The notes: generated by a model from the letters alone, not told the origin. Counted from the first letter of the stretch, positions 50,584 through 64,000 are shown. The stretch: 64,000 nucleotides of DNA from Pteria penguin (GCA_035048485.1 CM068582.1:32801596-32865595); one strand, 5' to 3'. Numbers and translations: made by a program.

Positions 50584-53500
50584 GAAGCACTTTCAAAAGC
50601 ACGCATGCTGTCAATTGATATACTTAAATTTAAATCTGTTTCAATAAAGAACCCACCAATTATTGTGGTGCCGTTATACTACACTGAAATAGATTGTAAT
50701 ATTTCGACAATTATGTATAATCGCTGAATGTAGTTGCGTTCAGGTTGTCAGTTATGGTGACAATAGTTACTCGAGTGTTGTGGACAACCTGTTAACGGAC
50801 CAACAAACCTACTTATCACAAAAGCAGTACACATTTGGACAAAGGCTGTTAACGGGCTAACTTTCCCATTAATCACAAAAACTGTACAGGCAATTATAAA
50901 TATTTCTCCCTTTAGAGAATATCACTCACAGATAAATAAAGGCTTTAAGAAACAAAACAAAAATTTTAGAAAATCGAATCTGATGATACTTAAAACATTT
51001 CTGTATGCCTTTAGACATACTTCTGGTTTAATTATGAAGTATTATAAGGTCTTCATGCCACTTGTTGTGTTAGAAGACAACTTAACTTTTAAATTGCCGA
51101 TTCTATAATTTGGAAAGGATTGGGATGCAGTTATTTGAATAACTGTCCAAGGCGTGTCAATACCAAATGTATTGTGGGTGCACGTATTTTAACGAAATTT
51201 GTGTTGTAGAGAGATTTATATTGTAGCGGTGTTCGCAATGTCCGTCGTGTGCTAATTCATGTCTATCCTAATAGAGACGTATCTAAAGGTGTGAATAACA
51301 GATTGCAAGTAGCTCTTATTCAAGTTGTAGATAATATCACAACGTTTAGCACTGAAATTTTGTTGTACTAAATAATTATTTCTCTCGCGTCTAAAATGAC
51401 CACGTGTATGCGTTTGATAAAGAATCAATAAATTGAATGCATAGCCATAAGAACACACACATACTCATGTAGCTCAATCTACACTGAAAGTTCACATTAC
51501 TTCAATGTCAACCACGTCTAATGAACAGGAATGCACTGAAGAGAAAGTCAAGTCGACGGTCTATTATAAAACAAAGGGTGAAACTAACATTTGTAACATA
51601 TTCTGCATTCATAAAACTGTATTCTACGTTGCAGCTATTTCAAAATGTCAGTTAGATGTAATTGATAGGTTTCAAATCACTGACTACATTTTGTCGACTG
51701 GCACATCTATATCAAACACTTATTGTATGATTTATTTTCTTCCTTTCGCTGGAAAGATTTTCAATCATATTTTCCCTCTGGAATCCTGATATGTGGTCAT
51801 AAAACTCCATACAATAGGGACATCAAGATAAAAAGAAATATTCGATATGAATTTTATTGATAACATTTTGTCTGATCGGAAATTTAGAGTTCTAAATCCA
51901 GTGATAGAGAAGATACTGAATTCTGATCATCACTTCAAAGCATTATACAACAGAAATGATCTACATATCTATAATATTTGCAATTATATAGCAATATAGG
52001 GAGTTTATGATCCGATAAGGGGCGATATTGGAGGTCGCATGAAGGTAAATGTGTTCATATCACATGCTGTATCGCTAGAAGAACGATGTTTTGTCACATA
52101 TGATTATGGTTTAACACTCTATGATTCGTTATACACATGCTAAATAGAAATACGATACGCTGACTGTCATTACCGATCTGTAACTTTGGAACTGCAGTGG
52201 CTATGGGGATATTTATATTTACTGTCTGGTGTCAGTATAGTTTCGTGTTCCTGTAGATTTTGATAAAGGAATCCATAAATACGTTACTCATCTTTGAATC
52301 AGACCTGAAATATTAAAAATGGGAATCCTATTTGAAATAAATGCCAAAGTATTGATTCTGTAACAGTATTTTAGAAAATATTTTAAATAGAGTTAATTAA
52401 AAGGTATATATGTTCTATATTTATTATATGCTGTTTTACGACTTCTTAGTTCAGAATTTACCTCCTGGTTTGTGTGACATCGATCCATTGATAATATATT
52501 TACTTTCTTTACAAATATGCCGAAAAACCCCAATATTTAACTGAAATGTTTTGTGGTATCATAATCTCTATGCCAGTTGTTCATTCATTGATTCATTCAC
52601 ATTGAGTTTTCTATATCAACTAAATTCGCACCGATGGTGATATGATTCAAACAAACGTGCTAAATCAGTGCTGTAATTTAGAGTTTTCATGACGGGAACG
52701 TGCTCTACAAGAAACTGACGGCGGCAACTGCAAAAATTTATGTTACAAAGATATTATAGAACAGTGATCTTATCTCTAATATATGTCATAGAAGCTTAAG
52801 CAAAAAGGTTTACGCTAAACCTATCTGATACAAAGCCACTATTTGGATTTTTATGCATTTTTCCTAGGTAAAACGCAGATAAGAATTTGATATATTTACA
52901 TTAGTCACTCGTTTGTAACGAAAACAAAATATATATGATGGTAAATCTAGCTTGACCTATATGTTTTAAAGTTAAAGAAAATTATGTTAACAGACTGCTA
53001 AATATCCAGACAAAATAATTCTAAAATGAACTACAGACCTAGACAGACACACTGGCATAGATTTGTTCTGGTCTTTCTTCAACAAACTTTCAGTTTTATT
53101 GTCTTTGAATGGATAATTACGTTTCGTATCTGGATATACACGTCCAATATATAGTCAGAGAAAAGCTATATAAGGAATACTAAATGTATGGTACTATGCA
53201 AGTAGTCATAATAATGGCATGTAGCTATACAGACGAATAAAGTATGAATTTCTCTTTAGTAAATTGATATAGTAGATTTCGATGGCAAGCCTCTATCACA
53301 CTGTTTTGGGTTGGTGCTACGATTAAATTCGTCAATAAGTTTTGGTTGCTCGAGATGTCTTACATATTGTACGAGCATTTTTTATGTAAATACCAGAGCA
53401 GTACGATAATCTTTTTGAAACGATTTTCATTAATATCTTTATAGTGTGTCTACGGAACATTCTTAACAACTGTTATCAAGACTGTTACGAGACTGACAAT

Positions 53501-54689
53501 GCGCACGACTTTATAACGAGTGTACTACAAAAAAAGTATGGGTGAAGGAGACATGTTGCGATTAGTGTAAGAATACTGTCGAATGAATACCTACATTACG
53601 TATGGACGATACCCAACCCACATAATGTAAAAGGACTGTGAAAGCGTATCTACAACACATGAGACCGATACCCAGCCGACAGCATACGAAATGTGTGGAA
53701 AACAAACTATGAACGACTGCGAAAATTTTCCCCGCTTCGGAACGAGTATAAACTGTATGACGATACATTGCTATGACATGAAATGACATCGATTCGAATT
53801 GAGTATACTTTTTTGAAGAATATTTGGTGCTCATGGCAGTACATTCTACATTATCAATAGTAAGCCACCAACATTTACCATTGCAGCAAAAAGGTTCTAA
53901 AAGAAGTATCCCGATATTAAGAGTATGGACATTATAAAACATTTACATATACATCGGAGAGAAAATATCTCTATTTCAATATCAAACATAAAATGATGCA
54001 TTGTTCATATTTCATCTATAATTCCCTCAAGTGCGTTTATCTAGTACACTTGATGTTGTTGACGTAAATGCTGGCTTTTGCATACAGTTTTGCATTTAGA
54101 TTGCTATAGGCATATCCATGAAAGGAAATTAGTAATACATTGTTCAACAAATTAATTGAAGCCCTAATCCTGGAAAATGCAAACAGGTGCTTGTCGATAC
54201 AGTGAATACGGTGATAATCAACATTGTTTGCTGATCGCATGAGACTTTGTTGCATTTGTTTACAATTTTAGCCCAGGGGCAAGTATGGCGTGTTTGTAAT
54301 CCGTACTTAATATAATTACAAATCATTACAAGTCAACAAACGAACACTTCACCCACAGCGAATCCTGCTTTTGGCTTTTCTGTTTTGTTGTATTCTGTGT
54401 TATTATTATAGATGTATTTGTGTCAATGAACTGTCAGTTTCATCATATTTATTAGTGATGATAAATTAGAAATTCAATAATCAGAATGAACTTTTAAGCC
54501 TTGCGCGATTTGATAGAACTAAAACAAAAACTGAGATATTGGACAAAGCGAACACGTACAGAAACAGTCATCTGTCCTTTGTAGATCAAGTGCGTATGTG
54601 AACTTCATTAGAGGCAAGATATATTTATTCAGTTCTTTTTACTTCGATACTCACAAGAATTTATCACAGTCGTCACTTATAGACCAAGA
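50584..54689. other. Downstream gene desert, second part
   Basis: No supportable gene. A 24-bp piece of a dispersed repeat (AAGGTATATATGTTCTATAT onward) lies at 52400-52424 and also at 15264-15288. The minus-strand frame at 53562-53942 has no recognised motif. Confidence 0.55.
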
Positions 54690-54765
54690 AAATCAGAGAC
54701 GAGACAAGGTGCCCCGGAGGAGTAATTGTCTTCCGTTTATCTAGCAACACCTGTCAATGACTTCA
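54690..54765 (-). repeat. RT-element tail fragment
   Basis: CGAGACAAGGTGCCCCGGAG, TTGTCTTCCGTTTATCTAG and CAACACCTGTCA parallel GATCAGGTGCCCGG, CATCTCCTGC and CAACACCCGTCACAT in the tails at 2225-2285 and 14284-14340. Confidence 0.5.
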
Positions 54766-54914
54766 AATTATATAGCCCCTTCTTGTCGATATAGTTCATT
54801 TCATGTAGATCAAGAACTTAATGTTTTGGCAACTAATAATTTAATTCATCTGGTATGATTTTTTTTCTTTTTTCAACTGTAGCTAACTTACATAAGAAGC
54901 TCACACAAAAAATC

Positions 54915-54985
54915 ACGAAAACATTGTACTGCAATTGTAGTACCGACTTGAAACGATCAGTGACATTTATCGCTAATTTGGTGGG
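54915..54985 (-). repeat. Dispersed repeat fragment (5895-6060 family)
   Basis: The minus strand reads TGATCGTTTCAAGTCGGTAC then TACAATTGCAGTACAATG, matching the block GACCGTCGTAAGTCGGTGTC of the longer copy. Confidence 0.45.
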
Positions 54986-55194
54986 AAAGACGCGTTTACC
55001 TGCAGAGAAATGCACGCAAGTAACACACATTTAAAAATTTATGAATACTCCACCATATAGAAAAGAAGGATTAACATTTTACTCAAATCGAGAGGTCAAA
55101 AAGATGTAGGTGGATGTAATGTTATGGAATGAAATTTTAATATAAAAATTGTAGAGACATCAACATGAGCCAGTGAGTATTCTGCCCGTCTGAA

Positions 55195-55312
55195 AGTGAG
55201 CTAAGTCCCAACTCACGGTCGGAAGAGTCCAAGTTCAGGAATTTACCTACTTTGTAAAGGTTTCGACAAGGTCCGATTCAGAGTCTCCACTGCTCTATCA
55301 ATTAAACTCTAC
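55195..55312 (-). repeat. Possible tRNA-headed SINE remnant
   Basis: The minus strand reads TTGATAGAGCAGTGGAGACT then CTGAATCGGACC and TTGTCGAAACC, which resembles an A box, an anticodon arm and a degenerate B box. Spacing and the B box are poor, so it is at best an old SINE head. Confidence 0.3.
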
Positions 55313-55585
55313 GTTTAAAAAAGGTCTGCATAAGGCTGTAGATGGGCATTGTACAACACTTATGATCTTTGCGATGATCTCACAAAGTAACATTATTCAG
55401 ATTCTTGCATTCTGCATTATGACATGTCTACAATAACACAATTCATAACTCATTTACAGGGGTGGGGAGAGGGGGGGGGGGCAGATTTGATATAGTGGTA
55501 CAGACAATCCGGATTCGATTCTCGCATTGCGTCATGATCTTTAAAATGTTGGTCACCTCCTTCTTCCACCTCGCAATATAAATGA

Positions 55586-57300
55586 AACAAGAGGCCCAAG
55601 TGGGCCTATATCGCTCACCTGAGTATCTAGATTATTAGTCATGCAGGAAGGAAGAAGTTATTTGTTTTTGCATTACTGTGACTTAGTCAACACAAATGTT
55701 GAAAATATGTCAAATTTTATTTCAGACCAAAATAAAAAACAACAACAGTGTTTTGCACGTCCATTCAGGTGATTTTGATATTAAGAATTTCTTTGTTTCT
55801 GCAAGATGTGATTCAGGGTAACAAGGTAGTCATTTTCTTTAGGTGGGGCTTTTGTTGACTGATTTCAAGTCTGGGTCATGAGCAACAATTGTTTCAAATA
55901 TTATCCAGATCCAACTTAAAATGGCCTATTTTCATGTGTTGTGTTCAGAAACATCTAAAAACTTATTTTGATGTGTAAAGAAATGAAAAAAAAATTGACC
56001 ACTGCTGGATTTGAACCACTACTCTCCATATTTTAATTACCAAGTGGTATATGTACCATTGTGAGACCTACTTTTTAGACATGGTGGCATTATCTGTTGA
56101 CCAATTTGGATGAAATATACAAAATTGATAAAGGAACTTTAGTACTTCATATATACCATGGTTCATTAAAATCATTCTTGTGGTATAACAGCAGAAGATG
56201 CAAATGTAAAGAAATGTCCTTATACACCCTCATTTGGAAGTCTTAAAAAATTCATAGAAAATCCAAAAATTGAAATATTGACAAAATTCTTTCAAATTAA
56301 CATTCCTTACCATAATTATGATAACAATAGTCCATATGAAATCATCATTATCAATTAAGTAGGAAATATGACACTTTTCTGCATTGAAATAACCAAGTCC
56401 AAACAAATGTCGAGAAAAAAAAACCTTCTAAAATTTGATTTTAGAAGGGAACAAAAATGACAATATGTCTTTACTCATCCCTCTAGATCATTTCTATGCA
56501 TTCTGTTTGTCTCTGTATACAGCCAGTATGAAGAAGAATATTGTCAAAGGAGGGCACTCTTTTGTGAACTACTTTTGACTATGGTGGTGCCACCTGTAAA
56601 GAGGTCTGGAAGAAAACGACAGAATTTGAAGGGGATCATAAGAGATTTATTTCTATCAAGATTTATTAAAATCCTTCCAACAGTTTGGCAGAAAAAGTTG
56701 AAAATGTGAAAAATGGCCAATCCCCCTTTTCTTTCGGAAGTCTTGAAAAATTCATAAAATATCAAAAACTTGAGATATTGACAAAATTCTTAATAATATT
56801 CCTTACCATAATTATGAACATATTAGGCCATAAGAACTCATCATTATCAATTTACTGAAAAACATGACACTTTTCTGCATTGAAATTACTAAGTCCCAAA
56901 AAATGTCGAAAAAACGTCAAAAATTTTATTTCTGAACGGAATAAAAATAACAACACTTCTCCACACAAATGTCTAGATAATTCCTATGCATTCGGTTTGT
57001 CTCTGTATGCCCCCGGCCTGAAGAAGAAGTTTGTTTAAGGGGAGGGGGGGTACCCTTTATAACCTACTTTTGCCTGTGGTGGCGCCACCTTTTGACGGAT
57101 CTGGATGTGAAACAACACTTGTAGTGGACCACGAGTACTTCATACATACCAAGTTTCATCAAATTCTGTTCAGCTGTTCTGAAGAAAAAGTCGAAAATGT
57201 GAAAAGTTAACGACGGACGACAGAGGGACGGACGGACGGACGACGGACAACGATTGATCACAATAGCTCACTTGAGCAGTCGGTTCAGGTGAGCTTAAAA
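55586..57300 (+). mobile_element. Non-autonomous element with inverted ends
   Basis: It begins ACAAGAGGCCCAAGTGGGCC and has GCTCACCTGA at 55613-55622. Its other end has the exact complement TCAGGTGAGC at 57285-57294, followed by TTAAAA. The last 35 bp (57265-57296) also fold alone: AGCTCACTTGA pairs with TTCAGGTGAGCT. Inside, 56218-56715 and 56722-57208 are diverged copies of a ~500-bp unit, and a GACGGACGGACGACGGAC-type run precedes the end (57226-57248). Elements with this start and end are widespread in bivalve genomes. There is no transposase. Short minus-strand frames within it are repeat noise. Confidence 0.75.
56218..57208. repeat. Internal ~500-bp tandem duplication
   Basis: Shared blocks sit about 500 bp apart: GGAAGTCTT(A/G)AAAAATTCATA, CCTTACCATAATTATGA, ATGACACTTTTCTGCATTGA, TTTGTCTCTGTAT, and GTGGTGCCACCT/GTGGCGCCACCT. 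Divergence is about that of an old duplication within the element. Confidence 0.75.
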
Positions 57301-59045
57301 ATGTTGAATGCGACACAAAACCCCAGTCAACAAAACGTTCATAACTCACTCTCCAGTACTCCTGCACATTATCGGCTGGAGCTATTTCTGAGAGAGGTAC
57401 CAGAGGTTGATATTGCCATCATGGTCTACAAAGAGTACAAACAGATGATCACTTAAAATTGCAGAAATCTTTAATATTATGTTTAGTACTACGTATTAAG
57501 CTAACACAGTATTGGATTATATGCTAGAAGAATTGAGATCGCCTGCGTGTACACAACAACTTGCTTGTTCAGATTAAACAGCATAAAAATGATATGATCC
57601 AAATGTAGTGTACGGAATCCCGAAAAGAGACCGATAAAATGCCTTTGATATATATTATAATAATCTATTATGAATTATAAATCAATCAATGCGGTTCTAT
57701 ATTACTTTATTTTCTGTTTTGATAGAACACCGAGAGTGGCATATTTATTTCCAAAATCTGAGGTTAAACTGACAATTTTCAGTCAAATGTTCGATAAATT
57801 TTCCGTTTTATGTATGATTACCCCAATTTATTTGGAACTGTGATTCCTTTTATCTAACGGAACAATGATACGATAATAAAAATAAGTAATGATTGAATCT
57901 ACACGCCACGGTGAGGTGTAATCATTCCAATTTCCAGACTGTTATCAGCGTTTTTGGACACGATTCTAAACTCTAGAAAAATACATTAATGTTACATGTA
58001 AAGTTTACTCTCTTCATCGGTATACCAATGTTTTGCCGCGATTATAAATAATCTCGCTTATCGGCAATTCGCTGCAAGAATTATTTCTTAGAATGATCAG
58101 CACAAGTGTTTTTAGATATCAACCTCGAAAATGAATACGGAAAAAGTCGCGTAGGGTCAATGATAAAATCTTCACCGAGCAATTTTAATTGGCCTAAGCG
58201 GGTTTGATGGATAGCGAATTATGTATCTGTTGATGTATATAATTATCTAATTGACATAAGGCGTTTACAGAAGCTGTGTTTGAAGATATTTGATCACATT
58301 AAATCTATGGTATGCGATAAAGCCATCCTTGTTTGCTATCGTTTTTCACAATTTATTGGCGTTAGAGGACCCTAATGTATTACATATGTTGTGATAATCG
58401 TGAACATATCTTAAGATTTGTTTTATAGATAAATCTTCAAAAAAGTAAGAATGCTACACGAAAATTCGCAGCAGTTTTAACGATGTTAGTGCCTCAAATT
58501 TGATAGATCGGGGGTTTATTTCTGTTTAATAAAGATGTATACTACAAACGTCCTGTGGCGGAAATCATAAATATGCAGGTAGTGATGGTTTTTATGGGGG
58601 ATATTTAAGGGCATAAACGTGATAGTAATTCCTTAGTATATGATGTATTGCATACGCCGAGTGCTTAGAAAAATTTTAATCTGTGCAACATCCGCCTACA
58701 CTCAACTGAATGATGACGCTGCTAGTAGTACGCAGTGCAATTTTGTGCCAAATGAATATTAGTTAATGTGAAATTTTTCTCTGTTTGATAATTGTAAGGT
58801 CAAATTTTACTTTTTTTTTTCTTTCTGTTGTGAGGGTGGGGGAAGAGATAGGGCGTTATTTCCAGATACTCGTATAACCCTACTGAACCAGATGAAAACA
58901 TATGAATTGTGTACAATACTGGATTAATGTGCTGTAAGTATAAAACAAATTGACCTTTTGTAATTTACTCAATTTCGTCTTTTCTCGGGTTTAGTTGTAA
59001 ATGAAAGTTGACAGAACTGACACATGTAAGAGGGTGAATCGTAGT

Positions 59046-59048
<3 letters not shown>
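57301..59048. other. Gene-free DNA
   Basis: No gene recognised. The stretch 58010-58400 is of higher complexity with AATTTATTGGC and TTTTAATTGGCC words and may be regulatory. Confidence 0.45.
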
Positions 59049-59118
<70 letters not shown>

Positions 59119-59140
59119 GATGATGATGATGATGATGATG
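59049..59140. repeat. (GA)n(TGA)n compound microsatellite
   Basis: About 65 bp of GA followed by TGA trinucleotides. The Ser/Leu-rich minus-strand frame is an artefact. Confidence 0.97.
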
Positions 59141-62100
59141 AAACATTACAGCTGCAAACAAAAACTAAAACGTAAATGTTTTCCACCGACACGCTCATGA
59201 CATGATCGATAATAATGTGTGGTCCACTTTCCCTGACATTTTGATACTCTTACCAATATAAAAAGTAAGGCGAACACGTGTTTATGATGGCGATTGATAG
59301 GATCTTTTACACCTAAAATGCTAGTGGGGAGTTTTCCGCTTTGTGGTTAAAATCGAAGACACATGCTTCAAGACGAATGTGATTCCGCTTTACCCAGGGT
59401 TTGGTTTTCTAATGACAAAAACGGTGGCCCATATTGTTTCAACATTTCCTCAGAATAAACAATGTTCTTTATGGAGAGGTGTTGGAGAACACATGTTTGA
59501 GGCATCCAATTTCTTGCATTCATATGGAAAGAGTTATACCACCAAACAACTGTCATCTACCCGATCCTTTACACAGCTGCTTAGTGTCTATATTGAATAG
59601 CTGGTTCTGAAATTTGACTTTAAGTCTTAAGTCCACTTGATGTCGTTATTGCACACGTCCTCTTCTAATTGATGCCAGAAATATCTGCAAAATAACCGTT
59701 TTATTTCAATTACTAAAACATACATTCCTCAACGTTTGTTATACTCATGGATGGAGTTACCTCGCCTACGATTTCCCTTTAAAAATCCTGTTCCAAAGTA
59801 TTGGCAAATATTCTGAGTGTTTTAAACGTCCATAAGTATTTTTGATTTTTATAAAGGTATGTAGAAGTAAAAGATCTTTAACAAACCCTCCCCCTCCCAG
59901 TGGAATCAAATGACAAGGAGAAATTTTCGTCCCCTATCGGGCACATCTAAGACATAAGCAATAGTCATACGACTATCCTACGCAGCCTATTGAACTGATC
60001 AGGAAAGGACCAGTATCAAGGTGGGCCATATTGCAAAACTTGGTCACATACTGTTGGTGAACACTATACTATAACTAAACATTTATATGAAAATCAGATA
60101 AATGGGAAATTCTCACCTGAATGAACATGCACAGATGATACACAATGTCTTCTTAATCAATAAACAATAAGTTATCGTGAATGTAGTGTGTGGTTTGATG
60201 CAAAAGGTATGTCACCAAAGATTATGTATGCATATACTGCTTTTATCTCATAAACTTACATCACTAACTGTAAACAGAAGGATACAGATTGAACACTGGC
60301 TGATTTATACTTACTTTTAGTCAGCAAAACACAACTGATATTTACAAAGTGTCAATGTTGTTGAATCACTTATTACAATTTTTTGAGAATCATAAGGGAA
60401 GGAAGGGGAACCAGTAGGTTTTGTTTGGTCATATAATGGCTTTAGAATAACATCACAAACAAATTTCACCTCCGCGCTAGCTTCGGAGGATAGAAAATTT
60501 AGGTCTCTCTCAACTACTGCCACCTACCTCACCCCACCCCACCACATCACATCACACCATACACACTTTTGATTTGCTTCTTGTGCCTATCAGAAAATTA
60601 AGGTTAGAATGAATCTAACTGTAGCCTATCGTCTGTTAAAACCTGATCCACGGTCTGGGAAAAAAGTAAAACCAGCATGGGTGGGGTAGTAAATAGAAAT
60701 AAACAATGTTTGTCTTTCCAATTGTCCCTACGACCACCCAATTAAGTAGTTTTTGAAATCTTTTTGTTTCGTTTTTGTTGTAACATGGGTCAACTTCAAA
60801 ATACAACTACCTTTACCACTGACAAAAGCGTGTAATACTGTGGTCCCATCTCCAAAGTCAAAGATACAGCGAGCTTGTACACAATTTTCCTCCGTTTATG
60901 ATATCGTAAATATATCAGCAGTGAGGATTCGCTTCGTACTATGTAAGAATCGTATATTAGACACCACGAAGATGTAGTATGACCTTAATGTATTACATTG
61001 CCTAGAAGACCATGGTCACAGTGAGCCTATTGCCAAACTGCTGTCTTGTTAATAACTGTAAACAATAACACACACAAAAAAGAAAAACATTGTACATATT
61101 TGTTATCCCTGACATAATGATGTGTCATGACCTTCTAAATCCTTCAAGGCCATAGATGGCATATGGCTAAACTGGTTTTCTGTCAATTCAAAGTTTACGG
61201 TAACGCAGATCGACTTCATTCGTCACACGATTGTGACCTGTGACACAAAGGTGTTGCAAGACCTTGACTCAAACAACATTCCATGTTGAGATCACAAAAG
61301 CCGATTAACTATAACAACATCGATATACACTCCATACTACCCAGTCCATAACTGAGGTTTTTTTTCACAAATCCAGAACAATAAGGTGAAAGTCACAGTT
61401 ATTTTATAAAGGTATGAAAAAGAATTCCTTCCATTTTTAAAAACAGTGTACCAGCATTTCGCTGCCGCAGAGGAACATTTTAAACGTGTATCATAATTTT
61501 ATTTGGCTTTCGTATTACAAATGCATGCGTTGGTTTGATATACATGATATGTTATTAACATTTTATCATGTTAATTTACATAATCATTAAAATATTTTAT
61601 TCAATTTTCATAAAATTTATGTAAGTTTTTAAATCCATTTTTTCAAGTTATAAAAAACCCTTTTGACCACGATGTTTACTCCCACGGATCGGTTAGTAGA
61701 TAGTTACAATCCAATAACAGATGCTTACAGTATAGATAACACAAAAACATAGGAAGTGTTAACTCTGTTGTCAGAGTTAATTTATTCCCTGGTATTTCTC
61801 TATATCCCCCTATAGAGAGTGCACAGACCGCCTTATCAAGGAGGACATGTTTTCTCATTTGTTTTGCTTCAAGACTCTTTGGTTTGACTGATAACATAAT
61901 CCACAGGGACAACCTAATATTGATATCCACTACAGTCGAAATGAAAATTTAACCATCGACTGCTTCGCAATATGACAATGCTATAACCAGTGTTCGAAGC
62001 ACACCATTGATTCAATAAATGTGGTATTTATAAATTTGTTCAAATAATCATTGTTAGGGCAGAAGCTACCAATTACAATTAAGACTTAATTTCTTCAATC

Positions 62101-64000
62101 TCCCAGACATGTATAAGTAATAACTATTGCTTTTGAGGGCTTGTTGTTGTTGTTGACAATGTTGTTGACAAGGTAGTTGTTTATTTTTTCTTTTTTAGTT
62201 TTCGTTTAGTTTTGTTATTATTTGTTTGCTTGTTCGTTTGGTTGGTTTTTATATTTTATTTTGTTTTGTTTTGTTTTTTTAAGGGGGGGGGGGGTGTTAT
62301 ATCTATTAATTTGCTTATTCTAAGTATTTATTAAGATTAACTGGCATGTGGCCGCTCATATCATTACATCAGAGAGGTATTTATATGGCTAACAATGGAC
62401 ATTAAATGTGCAAATTCGCTGTTTAAATGATCGCGTGATCGTCCAAACAAACAAAAACATGTATAAAAGACATGTTTATGTTCTGGACAAAATTTGAACC
62501 CCATTCTATAAGGAGTTCAAATGTAGTAATAAAGGGTACTTGCATTAGGATGTAAAATTGTTTCAGTTACTGGTATTTTATGATGTAGTGGTTTTATTTT
62601 TTGCGTTTAATATTTATAATAAATCATATTTTTACGATGTTGTGACACAATTTCCCACAAAGCTTTATTGTTTACCGTTCTGTGTGGTGTATATGATGCC
62701 AGTGGATATATGGCTATCCTTGTCTCTGAAAGTTCTTTTTTTTTTTCGTGCTTATTTCTTCTGATGTACCTACCCAACTTAAATAGGTGACATTAGAATA
62801 ATGAAAGGTAAGTGGGTTGCATTACAATATTTACAAAAGGCATTCAATAATCACAATTGCATCATTCCCTCAATCGGTGCAAAAGTTACATGTTTGTCAT
62901 GTATAATAAATGAAGTAACCTGAGTGTCCATTAAACTATTGAGATGCGTTTGAATTAACGCGACATCTTACCCTAAGCTGGTTTAAACTAATGTCCTATG
63001 ACATATTTAATAGTAGTCATTATGCATATTTAAATATCGGAATATTTCAAATATGTCATAGGACACTAAGTCTGAGTTGGATGATGAGAAATAAGCCAGC
63101 CTATCTACTGAGGTCACTACCATTTTCCTTCTAGTACTTCGAGTTTCTCCATACACAACACTAGTCACCGTCGCAGGGTGAAATAACTCTTGTATGGCGT
63201 CACACGATAGATCAACATAAGAAGGCAATTAGGTGACGAATTTACAAGGAAGTAAATAATGTTGAGAAAGTATATTTAAATCTTAGAATTCTTAATTATC
63301 CCAAATCATATGTCTGGTAGGTTACAAACAAAATACCTTTAATCATAAATGACGTGGTGTGTCTGAAGGCCGATATATTTACGGCAGTTTTAAAGGTTAA
63401 CATATTTTGTACATTAAAAACAACATATTTCTCAACTGTAATATGACTGTGATAACTATTTTGGACGTATATACTTGTTCCGTCAATTACCTTAAATTAG
63501 AAGTTCCAACATTAATATGGACAGCTATGACAAAAGCGATGATTATGATAATTCTTTGTCGAATGATGAATATATAGAAGGATTTTAAAAGACCTGCTCT
63601 TCATTAATATCAACTTATTCAGTATGAACAACCGTCAGCTGCTCAAGCATTGTCAGAACGAGGCCAATATAATATACATCACTATCTGACCTTACTCGCC
63701 ACCTATATCATCATATAAAGATGTGAACCATTTGTAAAGGTGCCCACAAGGTGTGTTATTGCATGTCACAGCCTAATCAGAACTCATGCGTGACATGATG
63801 GTGGACAAATTATAACATTAAATATGAATAAATTATCATAGTAATAATTTAAAACTTGTTGAAAGCTTGTTTTGTCACCATCATTGATCATAAACTCTTC
63901 AGTCGAGGAGATAAACTTATCCGCATTGTGACAAATGACTTGATATGTCTTCAATATGAGTACAGTGTATAAATATGGCCTTTGATGTCAATGTGTAGAT
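59141..64000. other. Downstream gene desert, last part
   Basis: No supportable gene. A minus-strand frame at 60317-60523 (68 codons) has a somewhat coding-like look but no known motif. A G-run lies at 62283-62294 and an exact inverted repeat at 62992-63065. Confidence 0.5.
62992..63065. repeat. 17-bp perfect inverted repeat with 40-bp loop
   Basis: TGTCCTATGACATATTT (62992-63008) is exactly complementary to AAATATGTCATAGGACA (63049-63065). The AT-rich loop is weakly palindromic. It may be a small MITE; a hairpin RNA is less likely. Confidence 0.7.

Noticed and set aside
53562..53942. 126-codon minus-strand frame
   Set aside because: No known motif; the composition is like its surroundings.
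56544..57367. Three minus-strand frames of 65-73 codons
   Set aside because: They lie in the repeated element 55586-57300, and their mutual similarity comes from its internal duplication.
60317..60523. 68-codon minus-strand frame
   Set aside because: Somewhat coding-like, but unrecognised and isolated, with no clear splice partner.

Overview
The window is eukaryotic nuclear DNA, very AT-rich, with spliced coding exons, long gene-free stretches, many dinucleotide microsatellites and several dispersed retroelement and palindromic repeat families. The repeats look like those of bivalve molluscs: a tRNA-headed SINE, an RT family with GI(P/R)MGTN and YIDD motifs, and an element bounded by GCTCACCTGA and TCAGGTGAGC. 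A lophotrochozoan, most likely a bivalve, is my inference. The species cannot be told from the sequence alone.

The one protein-coding gene I can support is an Iroquois-class (Irx) TALE homeobox gene on the + strand, 28156-35976. Five coding exons (28156-28209, 29290-29523, 29904-30019, 31723-32102, 35249-35976) join with consistent phases and GT-AG junctions into a 503-residue protein. It has the N-terminal Cys-rich Irx motif, the Irx homeodomain (about residues 143-205, Ala at homeodomain position 50, PYP loop), an acidic tract, and a downstream KIWSV motif like the IRO box. A further coding-looking exon at 36929-37122 could give a longer C-terminus.

Upstream (1-27.7 kb) is a gene desert. 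It holds a broken reverse-transcriptase element (2079-3030, minus), a SINE piece (3111-3309), a LINE C-terminal remnant (5001-5186), a 46-bp minisatellite (5236-5419), a 41-bp minisatellite (11965-12386), a second 3' fragment of the RT element (14137-14517), and several (TA)n tracts. Downstream (37.1-64 kb) is a second desert. It holds a full-length SINE (41236-41495), a palindromic MITE with TA ends (50392-50580), a 1.7-kb element with inverted ends and an internal ~500-bp duplication (55586-57300), and more microsatellites.

Long gene-free flanks are usual for Irx loci, whose expression depends on distant enhancers. Several higher-complexity stretches (24120-24840, 34190-34440, 37300-37580, 38500-38780, 58010-58400) are candidate regulatory DNA, but only cross-species comparison could show it. 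No rRNA genes, CRISPR arrays, operons or functional tRNA genes were seen.
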